Positions 1 through 10,430 of a stretch of 64,000 bases of DNA are shown piece by piece. Source of the DNA: Hydrogenophaga crocea (GTDB taxonomy: Bacteria > Pseudomonadota > Gammaproteobacteria > Burkholderiales > Burkholderiaceae_C); NCBI RefSeq assembly GCF_011388215.1, contig NZ_CP049989.1, positions 930,001-994,000 on the forward strand, given 5' to 3'. How positions within the stretch are numbered: position 1 is the first letter of the stretch; each line of letters begins with the position of its first letter. Below the pieces are notes generated by a model. The model saw only the letters and a program-made list of their open reading frames with translations. It did not search any database and was not told where the DNA came from. A program made the translations under genes and the position numbers.

Positions 1-805
1 TCAGCGCCGCGAAGTCCTGCGCGAAGCGCTCGCGGTTCACGAAGTAGGCCTCGCAGGTCACGGCGAAGAACTCGGCCGCGTTGCTGGCCGCGTAGGCGTC
101 GAGCCACGGGGGCTCGCCCCCGAAGCGCTCGGCCATGGCCACGGCCTCGCGAAAGCCCGCGTAGGCCTCGCCCATCACGCGCTGCCAGTGCGCGGCCGCG
201 GCGCGGCGGTCGTTCAGGCCCAGGAAGCCGTCGGGCAGCACGGGCGCGCCCTGCGGCTCTTCGCCCGGGCTCAGCTCGCGCATGTCCATCTTGTGCACGA
301 ACTCGTGGATCACCACGTTGTGGCCGATGGCCGCGCGCTCGCCCGCGCTGGCCACGTCTTCCCAGCTCAGCATCAGCGGGCCGCCGTCCATGGCCTCGCC
401 GGCCAGGGCCTCGGTGTACTGGTGCACCACGCCCACGGGGTCGCGCACCTCGCGCCGCGCGAGCACCGCGCCCGGTTGCACCACGATGCCCACGAAGTCG
501 CCGTACCAGTCGAGCCGGTCGGCGCTCTGGCGCACGGCGCGGCCGTCGGGGCCGTGCATGTGCAGCAGCGGCCGGCAGGCCTGGGCCGCGATCGACAGCG
601 CCATGGCGTCGGTGATTTGCAGGCCGTTGGCGCCGGTGAATTCCTTCTCGGCCAGGAAGTGCGCGCACAGCCCGCGCAGCGTGTTCCGCTCGGGCGCCGA
701 CAGCGCCTGCAGGAACGGCAGCTGCTGCAGCGTGTGCGCCCACAGCGCATCGGGCACCGGGGTGGGGCGGCGCCAGCGCCGCCGCAGCGACGACCACCAG
801 CTCAC
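1..805 (-). CDS. mtfA: MtfA-like zinc peptidase (M90 family), 3' end outside window
   Basis: At least 268 codons are present and the C-terminus lies beyond base 1. The protein contains the zinc-protease motif HEFVHKMD, preceded by a conserved region (GHNVVIHEF), as in MtfA (M90). In E. coli MtfA is a cytosolic metallopeptidase linked to the Mlc glucose repressor; that role is known for the family and not shown here. The GTG start at 805-803 overlaps the lpxH stop codon (GTGA), so the two are probably translationally coupled at the end of the same minus-strand operon. The symbol is by family resemblance. Confidence 0.82.
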   Translation of the reverse strand, partial: MSWWSSLRRRWRRPTPVPDALWAHTLQQLPFLQALSAPERNTLRGLCAHFLAEKEFTGANGLQITDAMALSIAAQACRPLLHMHGPDGRAVRQSADRLDWYGDFVGIVVQPGAVLARREVRDPVGVVHQYTEALAGEAMDGGPLMLSWEDVASAGERAAIGHNVVIHEFVHKMDMRELSPGEEPQGAPVLPDGFLGLNDRRAAAAHWQRVMGEAYAGFREAVAMAERFGGEPPWLDAYAASNAAEFFAVTCEAYFVNRERFAQDFAAL

Positions 806-1590
806 AGCGCCACCCGCCGCGCGCCCGCGGCCGTCAGGCGCAACACCTCGGCACGCGGCGGGCTGGCCTGCAAGTCCCAGTCGCTGAGCACCAGGCGGCG
901 CAGGCCGTCGCCCAGCGCGTGCTCGGCGGGGCGGTGCGTGTGGCCGTGGATCAGCGTGCCGGCGTTGGCCGCGCGCAGCGCCTGCCGCGCGGCGGCGGCG
1001 TCCACGTCGGCCCACAGGCCGGGGTCGTGGCCCAGTTCGCGCTTGCGCGCTTCGCTGCGCGCGCGCAGGTCGGCCGCAATGGTCTCGCGCGCGGCCAGGG
1101 GCCGCGCGAGAAAGGCCGTCTGCCAGGCCTCGCCGCGAACCTGCGCGCGGAACGCGAGGTAGTCGGTGTCGGCCAGGCACAGCGCGTCGCCGTGGCTGAG
1201 CAGCCAGCGCTGGCCGCCGAAGGCCAGCACCGTGGGGTCGGCCAGGCCGCGCATGCCGCTGGCCGCGAGCGCCTGCGTGCCGAGCAGGAAGTCGCGGTTG
1301 CCGGCCATGAAGAAGAGCGCCGCGCGCTTTGAGAAGCGGTGCAGCGCGGCCACGCAGTCGCGCACGAAGGCGCGCTCGGGCGTGTCGGCGTGGTCCAGCA
1401 CATCGTCGCCCACCCAGACCTCGAACAGGTCGCCGAGGATGAAGAGCGCGTCGGGCGCGGGCGCGGCGTCGAGGTAGGCGAGCCACGCGCGCTGCGTGGC
1501 CGGCTCGGACGCTTGCAGGTGCAGGTCGGAGATGAGGTCGACCGTGCGCCAGGTGGACGGCGCAACGAGCTCGTCGGTGCGCTCACCCAT
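802..1590 (-). CDS. lpxH: UDP-2,3-diacylglucosamine diphosphatase LpxH
   Basis: A 262-residue metallophosphoesterase. The binuclear metal motifs appear in order: DLHL near residue 20, GDLFEVWVGDD near 53-63, GNRD near 97, LSHGD near 130 and GHTHRP near 215. This is the LpxH pattern, the peripheral inner-membrane enzyme that cleaves UDP-2,3-diacylglucosamine to lipid X in lipid A synthesis. The ATG at 1590 lies 8 bases after the ppiB stop, and the 3' end overlaps the mtfA-like gene, so it looks like the middle of a TPR-ppiA-ppiB-lpxH-mtfA operon. Length fits the family. Confidence 0.93.
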   Translation of the reverse strand: MGERTDELVAPSTWRTVDLISDLHLQASEPATQRAWLAYLDAAPAPDALFILGDLFEVWVGDDVLDHADTPERAFVRDCVAALHRFSKRAALFFMAGNRDFLLGTQALAASGMRGLADPTVLAFGGQRWLLSHGDALCLADTDYLAFRAQVRGEAWQTAFLARPLAARETIAADLRARSEARKRELGHDPGLWADVDAAAARQALRAANAGTLIHGHTHRPAEHALGDGLRRLVLSDWDLQASPPRAEVLRLTAAGARRVAL

Positions 1591-1598
1591 GGGTGCGA

Positions 1599-2105
1599 TC
1601 AGAGGGCGACGGCCTTCTCGATCACCACGTCGGCCTTGGGCACGTCGTCGTGGAAGCCCTTGCGGCCCGTGGCCACGCCTTCGATCTGCTTGACGATCTC
1701 GCTGCCCGAGACCACCTTGCCGAACACCGCATAGCCCCAGCCCTGCGCGCTCGGCGCGGTGTGGTTGAGGAAGCCGTTGTTGGTGACGTTGATGAAGAAC
1801 TGCGCGGTGGCCGAGTGCGGGTCGTTGGTGCGCGCCATGGCCACGGTGTAGACCTCGTTCTTGAGGCCGTTGTTGGCTTCGTTCTCGATCGGCTTGTCGG
1901 TGGGCTTCTGGTTCATGCCCGGCTCGAAGCCGCCGCCCTGGATCATGAAGCCGGGGATCACGCGGTGGAAGATCGTGTTGTTGTAGTGGCCCTTGTTCAC
2001 GTAGGCCAGGAAGTTGGCGGTGGACTTGGGGGCTTTCACCGCGTCGAGTTCGAGCGTGATCACGCCCATGCCGGCGATGTGCAGTTCCACTTGGGGGTTG
2101 GCCAT
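1599..2105 (-). CDS. ppiB: Cytoplasmic peptidyl-prolyl cis-trans isomerase B (cyclophilin)
   Basis: A 168-residue cyclophilin without a signal peptide. Core motifs are [30 protein letters not shown] and GYAVFGKV, covering the active-site Arg, Phe and Gln. The start at 2105 (MANPQVEL) is chosen because GGAG lies 8 bases upstream; an ATG six bases earlier overlaps the ppiA stop but would be only 2 bases from that GGAG. It catalyses proline isomerisation in the cytosol. It follows directly after its periplasmic paralogue, so the pair probably arose by duplication. Confidence 0.93.
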   Translation of the reverse strand: MANPQVELHIAGMGVITLELDAVKAPKSTANFLAYVNKGHYNNTIFHRVIPGFMIQGGGFEPGMNQKPTDKPIENEANNGLKNEVYTVAMARTNDPHSATAQFFINVTNNGFLNHTAPSAQGWGYAVFGKVVSGSEIVKQIEGVATGRKGFHDDVPKADVVIEKAVAL

Positions 2106-2107
2106 GT

Positions 2108-2686
2108 TCATTTCTCCAGGCTGGCTTTGTTGATGGTGACGGGGGTGGCGGGCACGTTCTGGTGCATGCCGCGGTTGCCGGTGGGCACGGCGCGGATCTT
2201 GTCGACCACGTCCATGCCCGCGACGACCTTGCCGAAGACGGTGTAGCCGTAGCCATCGGGCGAGGGCGCGTTCAGGCCGGCGTTGTCGACGACGTTGATG
2301 AAGAACTGCGAGGTGGCGGAGTTCGGGTTCGAGGTGCGGGCCATGGCGATGGTGCCGCGGTCGTTCTTGAGGCCGTTGCCCGCTTCGAGCGGCACCGGCG
2401 CGCGCGTGGGCTTTTGCTGCATGTCGGCGGTGAAGCCGCCGCCCTGGATCATGAAGTTGCCGATGACGCGGTGGAACACGGTGCCGTCGTAGTGCTTCTC
2501 TTCGACGTACTGCAGGAAGTTCTCGACCGTCTTGGGCGCCTTGGCGGCGTCGAGCTCGACCACGATGTCGCCCAGCGAGGTGCTGAGCTTCACGCGCGGC
2601 TTGGCGTTGGCGCCTTGCGCGTGCGCGGCGCCCGAGAGGGTGAATGCGGCCAGGAGCGCGAGCAGCGCGCGGCGGGAGAAGGTCAT
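2108..2686 (-). CDS. ppiA: Periplasmic peptidyl-prolyl cis-trans isomerase A (cyclophilin)
   Basis: A 192-residue cyclophilin with an N-terminal Sec signal ([19 protein letters not shown], cleavage likely after AHA), so the mature enzyme is periplasmic. Conserved core: [30 protein letters not shown] and [11 protein letters not shown]. It should act as a proline isomerase on exported proteins. It starts 11 bases after the stop of the TPR gene and ends in contact with ppiB, which fits a single transcript. The symbol follows the usual ppiA/ppiB naming. Confidence 0.9.
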   Translation of the reverse strand: MTFSRRALLALLAAFTLSGAAHAQGANAKPRVKLSTSLGDIVVELDAAKAPKTVENFLQYVEEKHYDGTVFHRVIGNFMIQGGGFTADMQQKPTRAPVPLEAGNGLKNDRGTIAMARTSNPNSATSQFFINVVDNAGLNAPSPDGYGYTVFGKVVAGMDVVDKIRAVPTGNRGMHQNVPATPVTINKASLEK

Positions 2687-2697
2687 GGGCGAAGTCC

Positions 2698-3249
2698 TCA
2701 GCGGTTGGGGTTGGCGGGCATGTCGAAGATGCCCTGCACGGCCTTGAGCTTGGGTTCGAGCCGGCGGTTCCCGGCATCGATCTGTTGCGCACGCTGCCAC
2801 GCGCGCTGCGCGAGCCGCGCGTACACGTCGCCCAGGTTCTCGTGCGCCACCGCGTACTGCGGGTTGGCGCGGATCGCACCTTCGAGCGCGGTGCGCGCTT
2901 CGTCGTAGCGGCCCGCGGCGGCGTGGATCACGGCAAGGTTGTTGTAGGGCTCGGGCAGTTCGGGGAATTCCTGCGTGAGCTGCGCGTAGGTTTCCTGTGC
3001 CGCGGCCACGTCGCCCTTCTGGTTCTGCGCCACGCCCACCAGGAAGCGCATCTGCGGGTCGCGCGCGTTGGTCTGCAGGTAGCGCTGTGCGCGTTCGATC
3101 GCCTGCTCGTACTGGCCGGCGCGCGTGAGGCGCGACACCTCGTCGTAGGGCGTGACGGTGGGCGTGAAGGTGGATTGCGCGAACGCGTGCGCGCTCACGG
3201 CGAGCAGCCCGATGGCGAACAGGCGGGGCAGGGAGGGGCAATGGGACAT
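2698..3249 (-). CDS. Exported TPR-repeat protein
   Basis: A 183-residue protein with a signal peptide (start [18 protein letters not shown], cleavage near AFA-QS) and about three tetratricopeptide repeats between roughly residues 37 and 150, e.g. [20 protein letters not shown] and [20 protein letters not shown]. No enzymatic motif is visible; TPR proteins of this kind are scaffolds or periplasmic assembly factors. The ATG at 3249 is preferred because an upstream extension would put residues in front of the signal peptide. It is the first gene of the minus-strand operon leading into ppiA, ppiB, lpxH and the mtfA-like gene. Confidence 0.8.
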   Translation of the reverse strand: MSHCPSLPRLFAIGLLAVSAHAFAQSTFTPTVTPYDEVSRLTRAGQYEQAIERAQRYLQTNARDPQMRFLVGVAQNQKGDVAAAQETYAQLTQEFPELPEPYNNLAVIHAAAGRYDEARTALEGAIRANPQYAVAHENLGDVYARLAQRAWQRAQQIDAGNRRLEPKLKAVQGIFDMPANPNR

Positions 3250-3375
3250 CGGTGCGCCGCGGTCCGGCGGTGACGCTCGGTGGTACATGGAACCTCGTCG
3301 GCTGGGGCGGGCCGGCGTTCAGGGGGTGGCCGACCAAAGGCCCGGTCGCACACGCTTGTGCGCGGTGGGCGTCGA

Positions 3376-3394
3376 TATACTGGCGCGCATTGTA
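3376..3394. promoter_or_regulatory. Candidate divergent -10 elements between the TPR operon and cysS
   Basis: The 266-base gap 3250-3515 is the longest gene-free stretch. On the plus strand TATACT (3376-3381) resembles a sigma-70 -10 for cysS. On the minus strand TACAAT (complement of 3389-3394), preceded by GA, resembles a -10 for the TPR-ppiA-ppiB-lpxH operon. No convincing -35 hexamer is seen at the right distance for either. The assignment rests on the hexamers and position only. Confidence 0.4.
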
Positions 3395-3515
3395 TCTGAG
3401 GGGTACCGGCTGGCCGGTCGCATCAGACCGTGCCTGCGGGGCGCCGGACCCGTGAGGCGCCGCGCTTGCGGGCGCGGTGGAAGCGGCCGGCACCGCACCC
3501 GCCTTGCGCCTTGCG

Positions 3516-4897
<1,382 letters not shown>

Positions 4898-4898
<1 letters not shown>

Positions 4899-5551
4899 TG
4901 GCCACGCCGAGCCAGTTGCCCGAGTTCGGCCCCGACGCGCCCGTGTACTGGGGCGAGGCCTGCCGCCACCTGATCAAGCGCGACCGCGTGCTCAAGAAGC
5001 TCATTCCGCAGCACCCGGGCGCGTTCCTGCAGTCGCGCGGCGACGCCTTCGTCACGCTCGCGCGCAGCATCGTGGGCCAGCAGATCTCGGTGAAGGCCGC
5101 GCAGTCGGTGTGGGACCGCTTCGACGCGCTCACGCGCAAGATGACGCCGGCCCAGGTGCTCAAGCTCAAGGTCGACGACATGCGCGCGGCCGGCCTGTCG
5201 GCGCGCAAGGTCGAGTACCTGGTCGACCTCGCGCTGCACTTTGCCGACAAGCGCGTGCGCGTCAACGACTGGCCTTCGATGGACGACGAGGCCATCATTG
5301 CCGAGCTCGTGGCCATCCGAGGCATCGGCCGCTGGACGGCCGAGATGTTCCTCATCTTCCACCTCATGCGGCCCAACGTGCTGCCACTCGACGACATCGG
5401 CCTGCAGAACGGCATCAGCCGCGCGTACTTCTCGGGCGAGCCTGTGAGCCGCAGCGAGATCCGCGAGGTCGCCGGGTCGTGGGCGCCTTATTGCAGTGTG
5501 GCCACTTGGTATATTTGGCGGTCGCTCGATCCGCTCCCCGTGAGCTATTGA
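4898..5551 (+). CDS. alkA: DNA-3-methyladenine glycosylase II (AlkA-type, HhH-GPD)
   Basis: A 217-residue HhH-GPD base-excision glycosylase. The sequence has the conserved SIVGQQISVKAA helix, the helix-hairpin-helix LVAIRGIGRWTAEMF near residues 140-155, and PLDDIGLQNG, whose second Asp is the expected catalytic residue. It should remove alkylated purines from DNA. It lacks the N-terminal extension of E. coli AlkA, as do many short bacterial AlkA homologues. The ATG overlaps the cysS stop; accA follows 22 bases downstream. The symbol is by family. Confidence 0.85.
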
Positions 5552-5573
5552 GTCACCAGAGTAGGAGCCTGAC

Positions 5574-6560
5574 ATGGCCAAAAAGAACTTTCTCGATTTC
5601 GAGCAGCCCATCGCCGAGCTCGAATCCAAGATCGAGGAACTGCGTTACGTGCAGACCGAATCGGCGGTCGACATCTCCGAAGAGATCGACAAGCTCGCTT
5701 CCAAGAGCCTGCAACTCACCAAAGACATCTACAGCAACCTGTCGCCCTGGCAGATCACCAAGATCGCGCGCCACGCCGACCGGCCCTACACGCTCGATTA
5801 CGTGCGCGAGATCTTCACGCACTTCACCGAGCTGCACGGCGACCGCCATTTCGCCGACGACCTGTCCATCGTGGGTGGCCTCGCGCGCTTCAACGGCCAG
5901 CCCTGCATGGTGATCGGCCACCAGAAGGGCCGCGACACCAAGGAACGCGGCCTGCGCAACTTCGGCATGACCAAGCCCGAGGGCTACCGCAAGGCGCTGC
6001 GCCTCATGAAGCTGGCCGAGAAGTTCAAGCTGCCGGTCTTCACTTTCGTGGACACGCCCGGCGCCTACCCCGGCATCGATGCCGAGGAGCGCGGCCAGTC
6101 CGAGGCCATCGGCCGCAACATCTTCGAGATGGCACAGCTCGAGGTGCCCATCATCTCCACCATCATCGGCGAGGGCGGCTCGGGCGGCGCGCTGGCCATC
6201 GCCGTGGCCGACCAGGTGCTGATGCTGCAGTACTCGGTGTACTCGGTGATCAGCCCCGAGGGCTGCGCCTCCATCCTCTGGAAGACCAGCGAGCGCGCGA
6301 GCGACGCGGCCGAGGCCCTGGGCATCACCGCCCACCGCCTCAAGGCCCTGGGCCTGGTCGACAAGATCGTCAATGAGCCCGTGGGGGGCGCGCACCGCGA
6401 CCACAAGCAGATGGCCGCCTTCCTCAAGCGCGCGCTGGGCGATGCATTCCGCCAGGTGGCCGACCTCAAGGTGAAGGAACTGCTGGAGCGCCGCTACGCG
6501 CGCATCGACGGTTATGGCCGCTTCACCGACACCAAGGCCGAAGCGCGCGAGAAGCGCTGA
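5574..6560 (+). CDS. accA: Acetyl-CoA carboxylase carboxyltransferase subunit alpha
   Basis: A 328-residue carboxyltransferase alpha subunit. With AccD it transfers CO2 from carboxybiotin to acetyl-CoA, making malonyl-CoA for fatty acid synthesis. Hallmarks are the N-terminal helix [18 protein letters not shown], the crotonase-like core [18 protein letters not shown] and the oxyanion-hole segment [11 protein letters not shown] near residues 200-212. Length matches the family. GTAGGAG lies 8 bases before the ATG. Its 3' end overlaps the proposed tilS start by 47 bases. Confidence 0.97.
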   Translation: MAKKNFLDFEQPIAELESKIEELRYVQTESAVDISEEIDKLASKSLQLTKDIYSNLSPWQITKIARHADRPYTLDYVREIFTHFTELHGDRHFADDLSIVGGLARFNGQPCMVIGHQKGRDTKERGLRNFGMTKPEGYRKALRLMKLAEKFKLPVFTFVDTPGAYPGIDAEERGQSEAIGRNIFEMAQLEVPIISTIIGEGGSGGALAIAVADQVLMLQYSVYSVISPEGCASILWKTSERASDAAEALGITAHRLKALGLVDKIVNEPVGGAHRDHKQMAAFLKRALGDAFRQVADLKVKELLERRYARIDGYGRFTDTKAEAREKR

Positions 6561-7539
6561 CGCCGCCGAAGCGGCGTTGCCCGGGGCCCAGGCGCTTGCC
6601 GACTGGGCCCTTCGTCATTGGGGGCCTGACGGCGTGCCCGAGGGCCCGGTGGCCGTCGCCTTCAGCGGCGGCGCCGACTCCACCGCCTTGCTGCTCGCGG
6701 CCCACGCCCTGTGGCCGGGCCGCGTGATCGCGCTGCACGTGCACCACGGCCTGCAAGCCGCGGCCGACGCTTTCGAGGCGCAGGTGCGCGAGCGCTGCGC
6801 ACGCCTGGGGCTGGCCTGCCATGTGCGCCGCGTGGACGCGCGCGCGGCCCCGGGCCAGAGCCCCGAAGACGCCGCGCGCGGCGCCCGCTACGCCGCGCTC
6901 GCCGCGCTCGCACGCGAGGCCGGCGCGGACTGGGTGCTGCTGGCCCAGCACCTCGACGACCAGGCCGAGACCGTGCTGCTCGCGCTCTCGCGCGGCGCGG
7001 GCCTGCCGGGCCTGGCCGCCATGCCCGAGGCCTTCGTGCGCGAAGGTGTGCGCTTCGGCCGGCCCTGGCTGGGCCTGCGCGGCCAGGCCCTGCGCGACGC
7101 GCTGATCGAGCGCGGCGAGGCTTTTGTCGACGACCCGAGCAACGCCGACCTGCGCTTCACGCGCAACCGCATCCGCCACCGCCTGAGCCCGGCCTGGGCC
7201 GAGGCCTTCGAGGGCTACCGCGAGGCGCTCGCGCGCAGCGCCGCGCATGCCGCGCAAGCGCAGCGCCTGCTCGACGAACTCGCCGCGATCGACCTCGCCG
7301 CCACCGGCACGCCGCCGCGCATCGCGGCATTGCAGGCGCTCTCGCGCGAGCGCCAGGCCAACGCCTTGCGCCACTGGCTGCGCCAGGCCCACGGCGTGGC
7401 GCCGAGCGCGGCGCAACTGGCCGAACTGCTCGACCAGGTGCAGGCCTGCCGCACGCGCGGCCACGCGATCCGGCTCAAGGTGGCCGCGGGTGTGGTGTGC
7501 CGCGAGGGTGCGCAGTTGGCGTATACCCCCTCGATATAA
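6514..7539 (+). CDS. tilS: tRNA(Ile)-lysidine synthetase
   Basis: The PP-loop motif [13 protein letters not shown] (residues about 49-61) identifies TilS, which uses ATP and lysine to modify cytidine 34 of the AUA-decoding tRNA-Ile. Further matches are [21 protein letters not shown] and the [17 protein letters not shown] segment. The start is uncertain: ATG 6514 lies inside accA, whereas an in-frame TTG at 6577 would remove the overlap and leave 320 residues. At 341 residues it is shorter than E. coli TilS, so the C-terminal domain is reduced. The stop codon lies inside the proposed lysC -10 element. Confidence 0.92.
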   Translation: MAASPTPRPKRARSADAAEAALPGAQALADWALRHWGPDGVPEGPVAVAFSGGADSTALLLAAHALWPGRVIALHVHHGLQAAADAFEAQVRERCARLGLACHVRRVDARAAPGQSPEDAARGARYAALAALAREAGADWVLLAQHLDDQAETVLLALSRGAGLPGLAAMPEAFVREGVRFGRPWLGLRGQALRDALIERGEAFVDDPSNADLRFTRNRIRHRLSPAWAEAFEGYREALARSAAHAAQAQRLLDELAAIDLAATGTPPRIAALQALSRERQANALRHWLRQAHGVAPSAAQLAELLDQVQACRTRGHAIRLKVAAGVVCREGAQLAYTPSI

Positions 7540-7540
7540 T
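7535..7540 (+). promoter_or_regulatory. Candidate -10 element of the lysC promoter
   Basis: TATAAT is a perfect -10 hexamer and includes the tilS stop codon (TAA at 7537-7539). No good -35 lies 16-18 bases upstream, so promoter strength is unclear. A TGCCCG/CGGGCA hairpin (7551-7566) follows in the 66-base lysC leader. Confidence 0.5.
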
Positions 7541-7605
7541 CCCGGGGTTTTGCCCGGCTCCGGGCACCCGGCAGCGGTGATCGCTGCGCTTTCCCCTCCC
7601 TTCCA

Positions 7606-8886
7606 ATGGCCTTGATCGTTCACAAGTACGGCGGCACCTCCATGGGGTCGACCGAACGCATCCGCAACGTCGCCCGCCGCGTCGCCAAATGGCACAAGGC
7701 CGGTCACCAGATGGTGGTGGTGCCCAGCGCCATGAGCGGCGAAACCAACCGCCTGCTGGGTCTGGCCAAAGAGCTGGCCCCGGGCAAGCCCGGCAAGGCC
7801 TACGGCCGCGAGCTCGACATGCTCGCCGCCACCGGCGAGCAGGCCTCGTCGGCGCTGCTGGCCATCGCGCTGCAGGCCGAAGGCCTGGAGGCCGTGAGCT
7901 ACGCGGGCTGGCAGGTGCCGATCAAGACCAACGACGCCTACACCAAGGCCCGCATCGAATCGATCGACGACGCGCGCGTGCGCGCCGACCTCGCCGCCGG
8001 CAAGGTGGTGATCGTCACCGGTTTCCAGGGCATCGACGACGGCGGCAACATCACCACGCTGGGCCGTGGCGGCAGCGACACCTCGGCCGTGGCCGTGGCC
8101 GCGGCGCTCAAGGCCGCCGAGTGCCTGATCTACACCGACGTCGATGGCGTCTACACCACCGACCCGCGTGTGGTGCCCGAGGCGCGCCGCCTGGCGCGCG
8201 TGAGCTTCGAAGAGATGCTCGAGATGGCCAGCATGGGCTCCAAGGTGCTGCAGATCCGCTCGGTGGAGTTCGCGGGCAAGTACCGCGTGCCGCTGCGTGT
8301 GCTCTCGAGCTTCACGCCCTGGGACATCGACCTGAATGAAGAAGCCGCCTCCGGCACCCTGATCACTTTCGAGGAAGAAGAAGCCATGGAACAAGCCGTC
8401 GTTTCCGGCATTGCGTTCAACCGCGACGAGGCCAAGGTCTCGGTGCTCGGCGTGCCCGACAAGCCGGGCATCGCGGCGCAGATCCTGGGCGCCGTGGCCG
8501 ACGCCAACATCGAAGTCGACGTGATCATCCAGAACCTGAGCAAGGACGGCAAAACCGACTTCAGCTTCACAGTGCACCGCAACGATTACCAGAAGACGCT
8601 CGACCTGCTCAAGGCGCAGGTGGTGCCCTCGCTGGGCGCGGCCGATGTGGTGGGCGACAACCGCATCTGCAAGGTCAGCATCGTGGGCATCGGCATGCGC
8701 AGCCACGTGGGCGTGGCCAGCCGCATGTTCCGCTGCCTGAGCACCGAGGGCATCAACATCCAGATGATCTCGACCTCGGAGATCAAGACCTCGGTGGTGA
8801 TCGACGAGAAGTACATGGAGCTGGCCGTGCGCGCGCTGCACCGCGAGTTCGATCTCGACCAGAGCGCCGACAAGATCGAGGCCTGA
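7606..8886 (+). CDS. lysC: Aspartate kinase
   Basis: A 426-residue monofunctional aspartokinase, the first step toward lysine, threonine and methionine. The kinase domain opens with VHKYGGTSMG and contains GRGGSDTSAVA and YTDVDGVYTTDPR; two C-terminal ACT domains (about residues 265-420) include VSVLGVPDKPGIAAQI and SIVGIGMRSHVGVASRMF. ACT domains in this family bind lysine and/or threonine for feedback inhibition. Length and arrangement are typical. It is monocistronic by appearance, with its own -10 upstream and a tRNA gene downstream. Confidence 0.96.
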   Translation: MALIVHKYGGTSMGSTERIRNVARRVAKWHKAGHQMVVVPSAMSGETNRLLGLAKELAPGKPGKAYGRELDMLAATGEQASSALLAIALQAEGLEAVSYAGWQVPIKTNDAYTKARIESIDDARVRADLAAGKVVIVTGFQGIDDGGNITTLGRGGSDTSAVAVAAALKAAECLIYTDVDGVYTTDPRVVPEARRLARVSFEEMLEMASMGSKVLQIRSVEFAGKYRVPLRVLSSFTPWDIDLNEEAASGTLITFEEEEAMEQAVVSGIAFNRDEAKVSVLGVPDKPGIAAQILGAVADANIEVDVIIQNLSKDGKTDFSFTVHRNDYQKTLDLLKAQVVPSLGAADVVGDNRICKVSIVGIGMRSHVGVASRMFRCLSTEGINIQMISTSEIKTSVVIDEKYMELAVRALHREFDLDQSADKIEA

Positions 8887-8911
8887 CGATTTTCCCGCGT
8901 GTGCTTTGGGG

Positions 8912-8917
8912 CATAAT
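8912..8917 (+). promoter_or_regulatory. Candidate -10 element of the tRNA-Ser promoter
   Basis: CATAAT ends 11 bases before the first base of the mature tRNA, as expected for a tRNA promoter with a very short leader. The -35 region is not clear. Confidence 0.45.
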
Positions 8918-8928
8918 GCGGGACTTCC

Positions 8929-9021
8929 GGAGTGATGACCGAGTGGCCGAAGGTGCTCCCCTGCTAAGGGAGTATGGGGTGTAGAGCCTCATCGAGGGTT
9001 CGAATCCCTCTCACTCCGCCA
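8929..9021 (+). tRNA. tRNA-Ser (anticodon GCT)
   Basis: The acceptor arms GGAGTGA and TCACTCC pair perfectly, followed by G and an encoded CCA. The anticodon stem-loop is CTCCC-CTGCTAA-GGGAG, giving anticodon GCT, which reads AGC/AGU serine codons. A long variable arm (GGGGTGTAGAGCCTC region) marks a class II tRNA, as expected for serine. The T arm is GAGGG-TTCGAAT-CCCTC. At 93 bases with CCA the length is normal for tRNA-Ser. A strong terminator follows. Confidence 0.97.
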
Positions 9022-9030
9022 CAGATCGCA

Positions 9031-9063
9031 ACAAGGGCGCCCCTCGGGGCGCCCTTGTTTTTT
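9031..9063 (+). terminator. Rho-independent terminator after tRNA-Ser
   Basis: A perfect 13-base stem (ACAAGGGCGCCCC with its complement) around a 2-base TC centre is followed by a run of six T. It begins 10 bases after the tRNA CCA end. Confidence 0.93.
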
Positions 9064-9091
9064 GCCGATCGGCTTTCTACCGCGAACCGCC

Positions 9092-9988
9092 ATGCCCCAG
9101 AGCCTCTCGCGCACCGCCTTCGCCACCTTGCTGCTCATCGCCTTCATGATGGGGGCGAACCACGTGGCCGCGCGGTTGGCCTTCGACCATGGCGTGACCG
9201 TGGCCACTGCGGTCACCGTGCGCAGCGGCATCACCGCGCTCGTGGTCGCTGCCATCGTGCTGTTCGCGCGCGTGCCGCTGCGCTTGCAGGCGCGCCACCG
9301 CAAGGCCTTGCCCGCCATCGGCCTGCTGGTGGGCGTGCAGAGCCTGTGCCTGTACGCAGCCGTGGCGCGGCTGCCGGTGGCGCTCGCGCTGCTGGCCTTC
9401 AACACCTACCCGTTGTGGACCGCGTTCTGGGCGCGGGTGATCTACGGCCACCGGCCCGCGCCGCACCTGCTCAAGGCCATGCCGCTGATGCTGCTCGGCC
9501 TGGCGCTCGCGCTCGACGTGTCGGGTGCGGCCTCGGGCCTGGGCGCGGGCGGGCACTGGGCGCGCATCGGCGTGGGCGTGGGCTTCGCGCTCGCGGCGGC
9601 CGCCAGCTTCGGCCTCGCGCTGGTGTTCACGCAGCACGAAACCGCGGGCCTCGACGGCCGCGTGCGCACCGCGAGCACCATGGCCATCGCCTCGGTGATC
9701 GCGCTGGTGGCCAGCACCACGCAGGGCGGCCTGCACTTTCCGAACGCCATGGCGGGCTGGTGGGGCCTGGCGGGCCTGACCTTTCTCTACGGCACGGCCT
9801 TCACCATCATGTTCACCGTGCTGCCGCGGCTGGGCGTGGTGGGCAACTCGGCCATCATGAACATCGAGCCGATCTTTGCGCTAGTGCTCGCGTGGGTGTT
9901 CCTGGGCCAGTCGATCGCAGCCATTCAGGTGGCGGGCGGCCTGATCGTGGTCGCCACGGTGATGTGGCTGGGGTTGCGGCGCGGCTGA
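9092..9988 (+). CDS. EamA/DMT-family transporter
   Basis: A 298-residue integral membrane protein with about ten hydrophobic segments arranged as two EamA repeats (roughly residues 5-135 and 155-295), typical of the drug/metabolite exporter family. Family landmarks include an early RSGITALVV segment and a last repeat ending NIEPIFALVLAWVFLGQ and GGLIVVATV. These proteins are inner-membrane exporters or exchangers of small metabolites; the substrate cannot be read from sequence. The ATG at 9092 is preferred to upstream TTG options inside the terminator. It is convergent with hslR, ten bases away. Confidence 0.85.
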   Translation: MPQSLSRTAFATLLLIAFMMGANHVAARLAFDHGVTVATAVTVRSGITALVVAAIVLFARVPLRLQARHRKALPAIGLLVGVQSLCLYAAVARLPVALALLAFNTYPLWTAFWARVIYGHRPAPHLLKAMPLMLLGLALALDVSGAASGLGAGGHWARIGVGVGFALAAAASFGLALVFTQHETAGLDGRVRTASTMAIASVIALVASTTQGGLHFPNAMAGWWGLAGLTFLYGTAFTIMFTVLPRLGVVGNSAIMNIEPIFALVLAWVFLGQSIAAIQVAGGLIVVATVMWLGLRRG

Positions 9989-9998
9989 GGCCGCGCCC

Positions 9999-10430
9999 TC
10001 ACTGGTCGTCGAGCGAGGCGCTCCAGCGGTCGCCCCAATCGCTGAGCGTGCGGCGGTCGCGCTTGGTGGGCCGGCCCTGCGTCTGGGCCAGCGCGGGCTC
10101 GGGGGCCAGGCGGCGCTGTTCGGCCGCGGCCGTGCGGCGCGCCAGCGATTCGGCGGTTTCTTCGTAGAGCTGCTGCGCCACCGGCGCGGGCCCGCGCACC
10201 GCGCTCAGGCCGCGCACCACCACCGTGCGCCATTCGTTGCCCTGGCGGAATTCGAGCGTGTCGCCCACGCGCGGCTCGCGCGAGGCCTTGGCCACCTGGC
10301 CGTTGAGGCTCACGCGGCCCTTGTCGATGGCTTCGGCGCTGAGGGCGCGGGTCTTGAAGAAGCGCGCGGCCCAGAGCCATTTGTCCAGGCGCACGCGTTC
10401 GGTCGGGGCTTCTCGGTCGGGCACTTTCAT
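9999..10430 (-). CDS. hslR: Heat-shock protein 15-like S4 RNA-binding protein
   Basis: A 143-residue protein with an S4 RNA-binding domain at residues 12-75 (VRLDKWLWAARFFKTRALS, then DKGRVSLNGQVAK) and a basic C-terminal tail (GRPTKRDRRTLSDW). This is the Hsp15 architecture; E. coli Hsp15 binds stalled 50S subunits that still carry nascent chains. Its ATG overlaps the stop of the upstream sensor kinase (ATGA), so it appears to be the last gene of a tctD-tctE-hslR transcript, an unexpected context for a ribosome-rescue factor. Confidence 0.86.
   Translation of the reverse strand: MKVPDREAPTERVRLDKWLWAARFFKTRALSAEAIDKGRVSLNGQVAKASREPRVGDTLEFRQGNEWRTVVVRGLSAVRGPAPVAQQLYEETAESLARRTAAAEQRRLAPEPALAQTQGRPTKRDRRTLSDWGDRWSASLDDQ

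Noticed and set aside
802..2256. A 484-codon minus-strand frame that could be read as one large protein ending in LpxH.
   Set aside because: Its upstream half runs out of frame through ppiB and reads as low-complexity His/Arg/Gly. LpxH begins normally at 1590.
1599..2686. ppiA and ppiB considered as a recent tandem duplication.
   Set aside because: The two proteins differ throughout, and only one has a signal peptide; the pair looks old and is common in the group.
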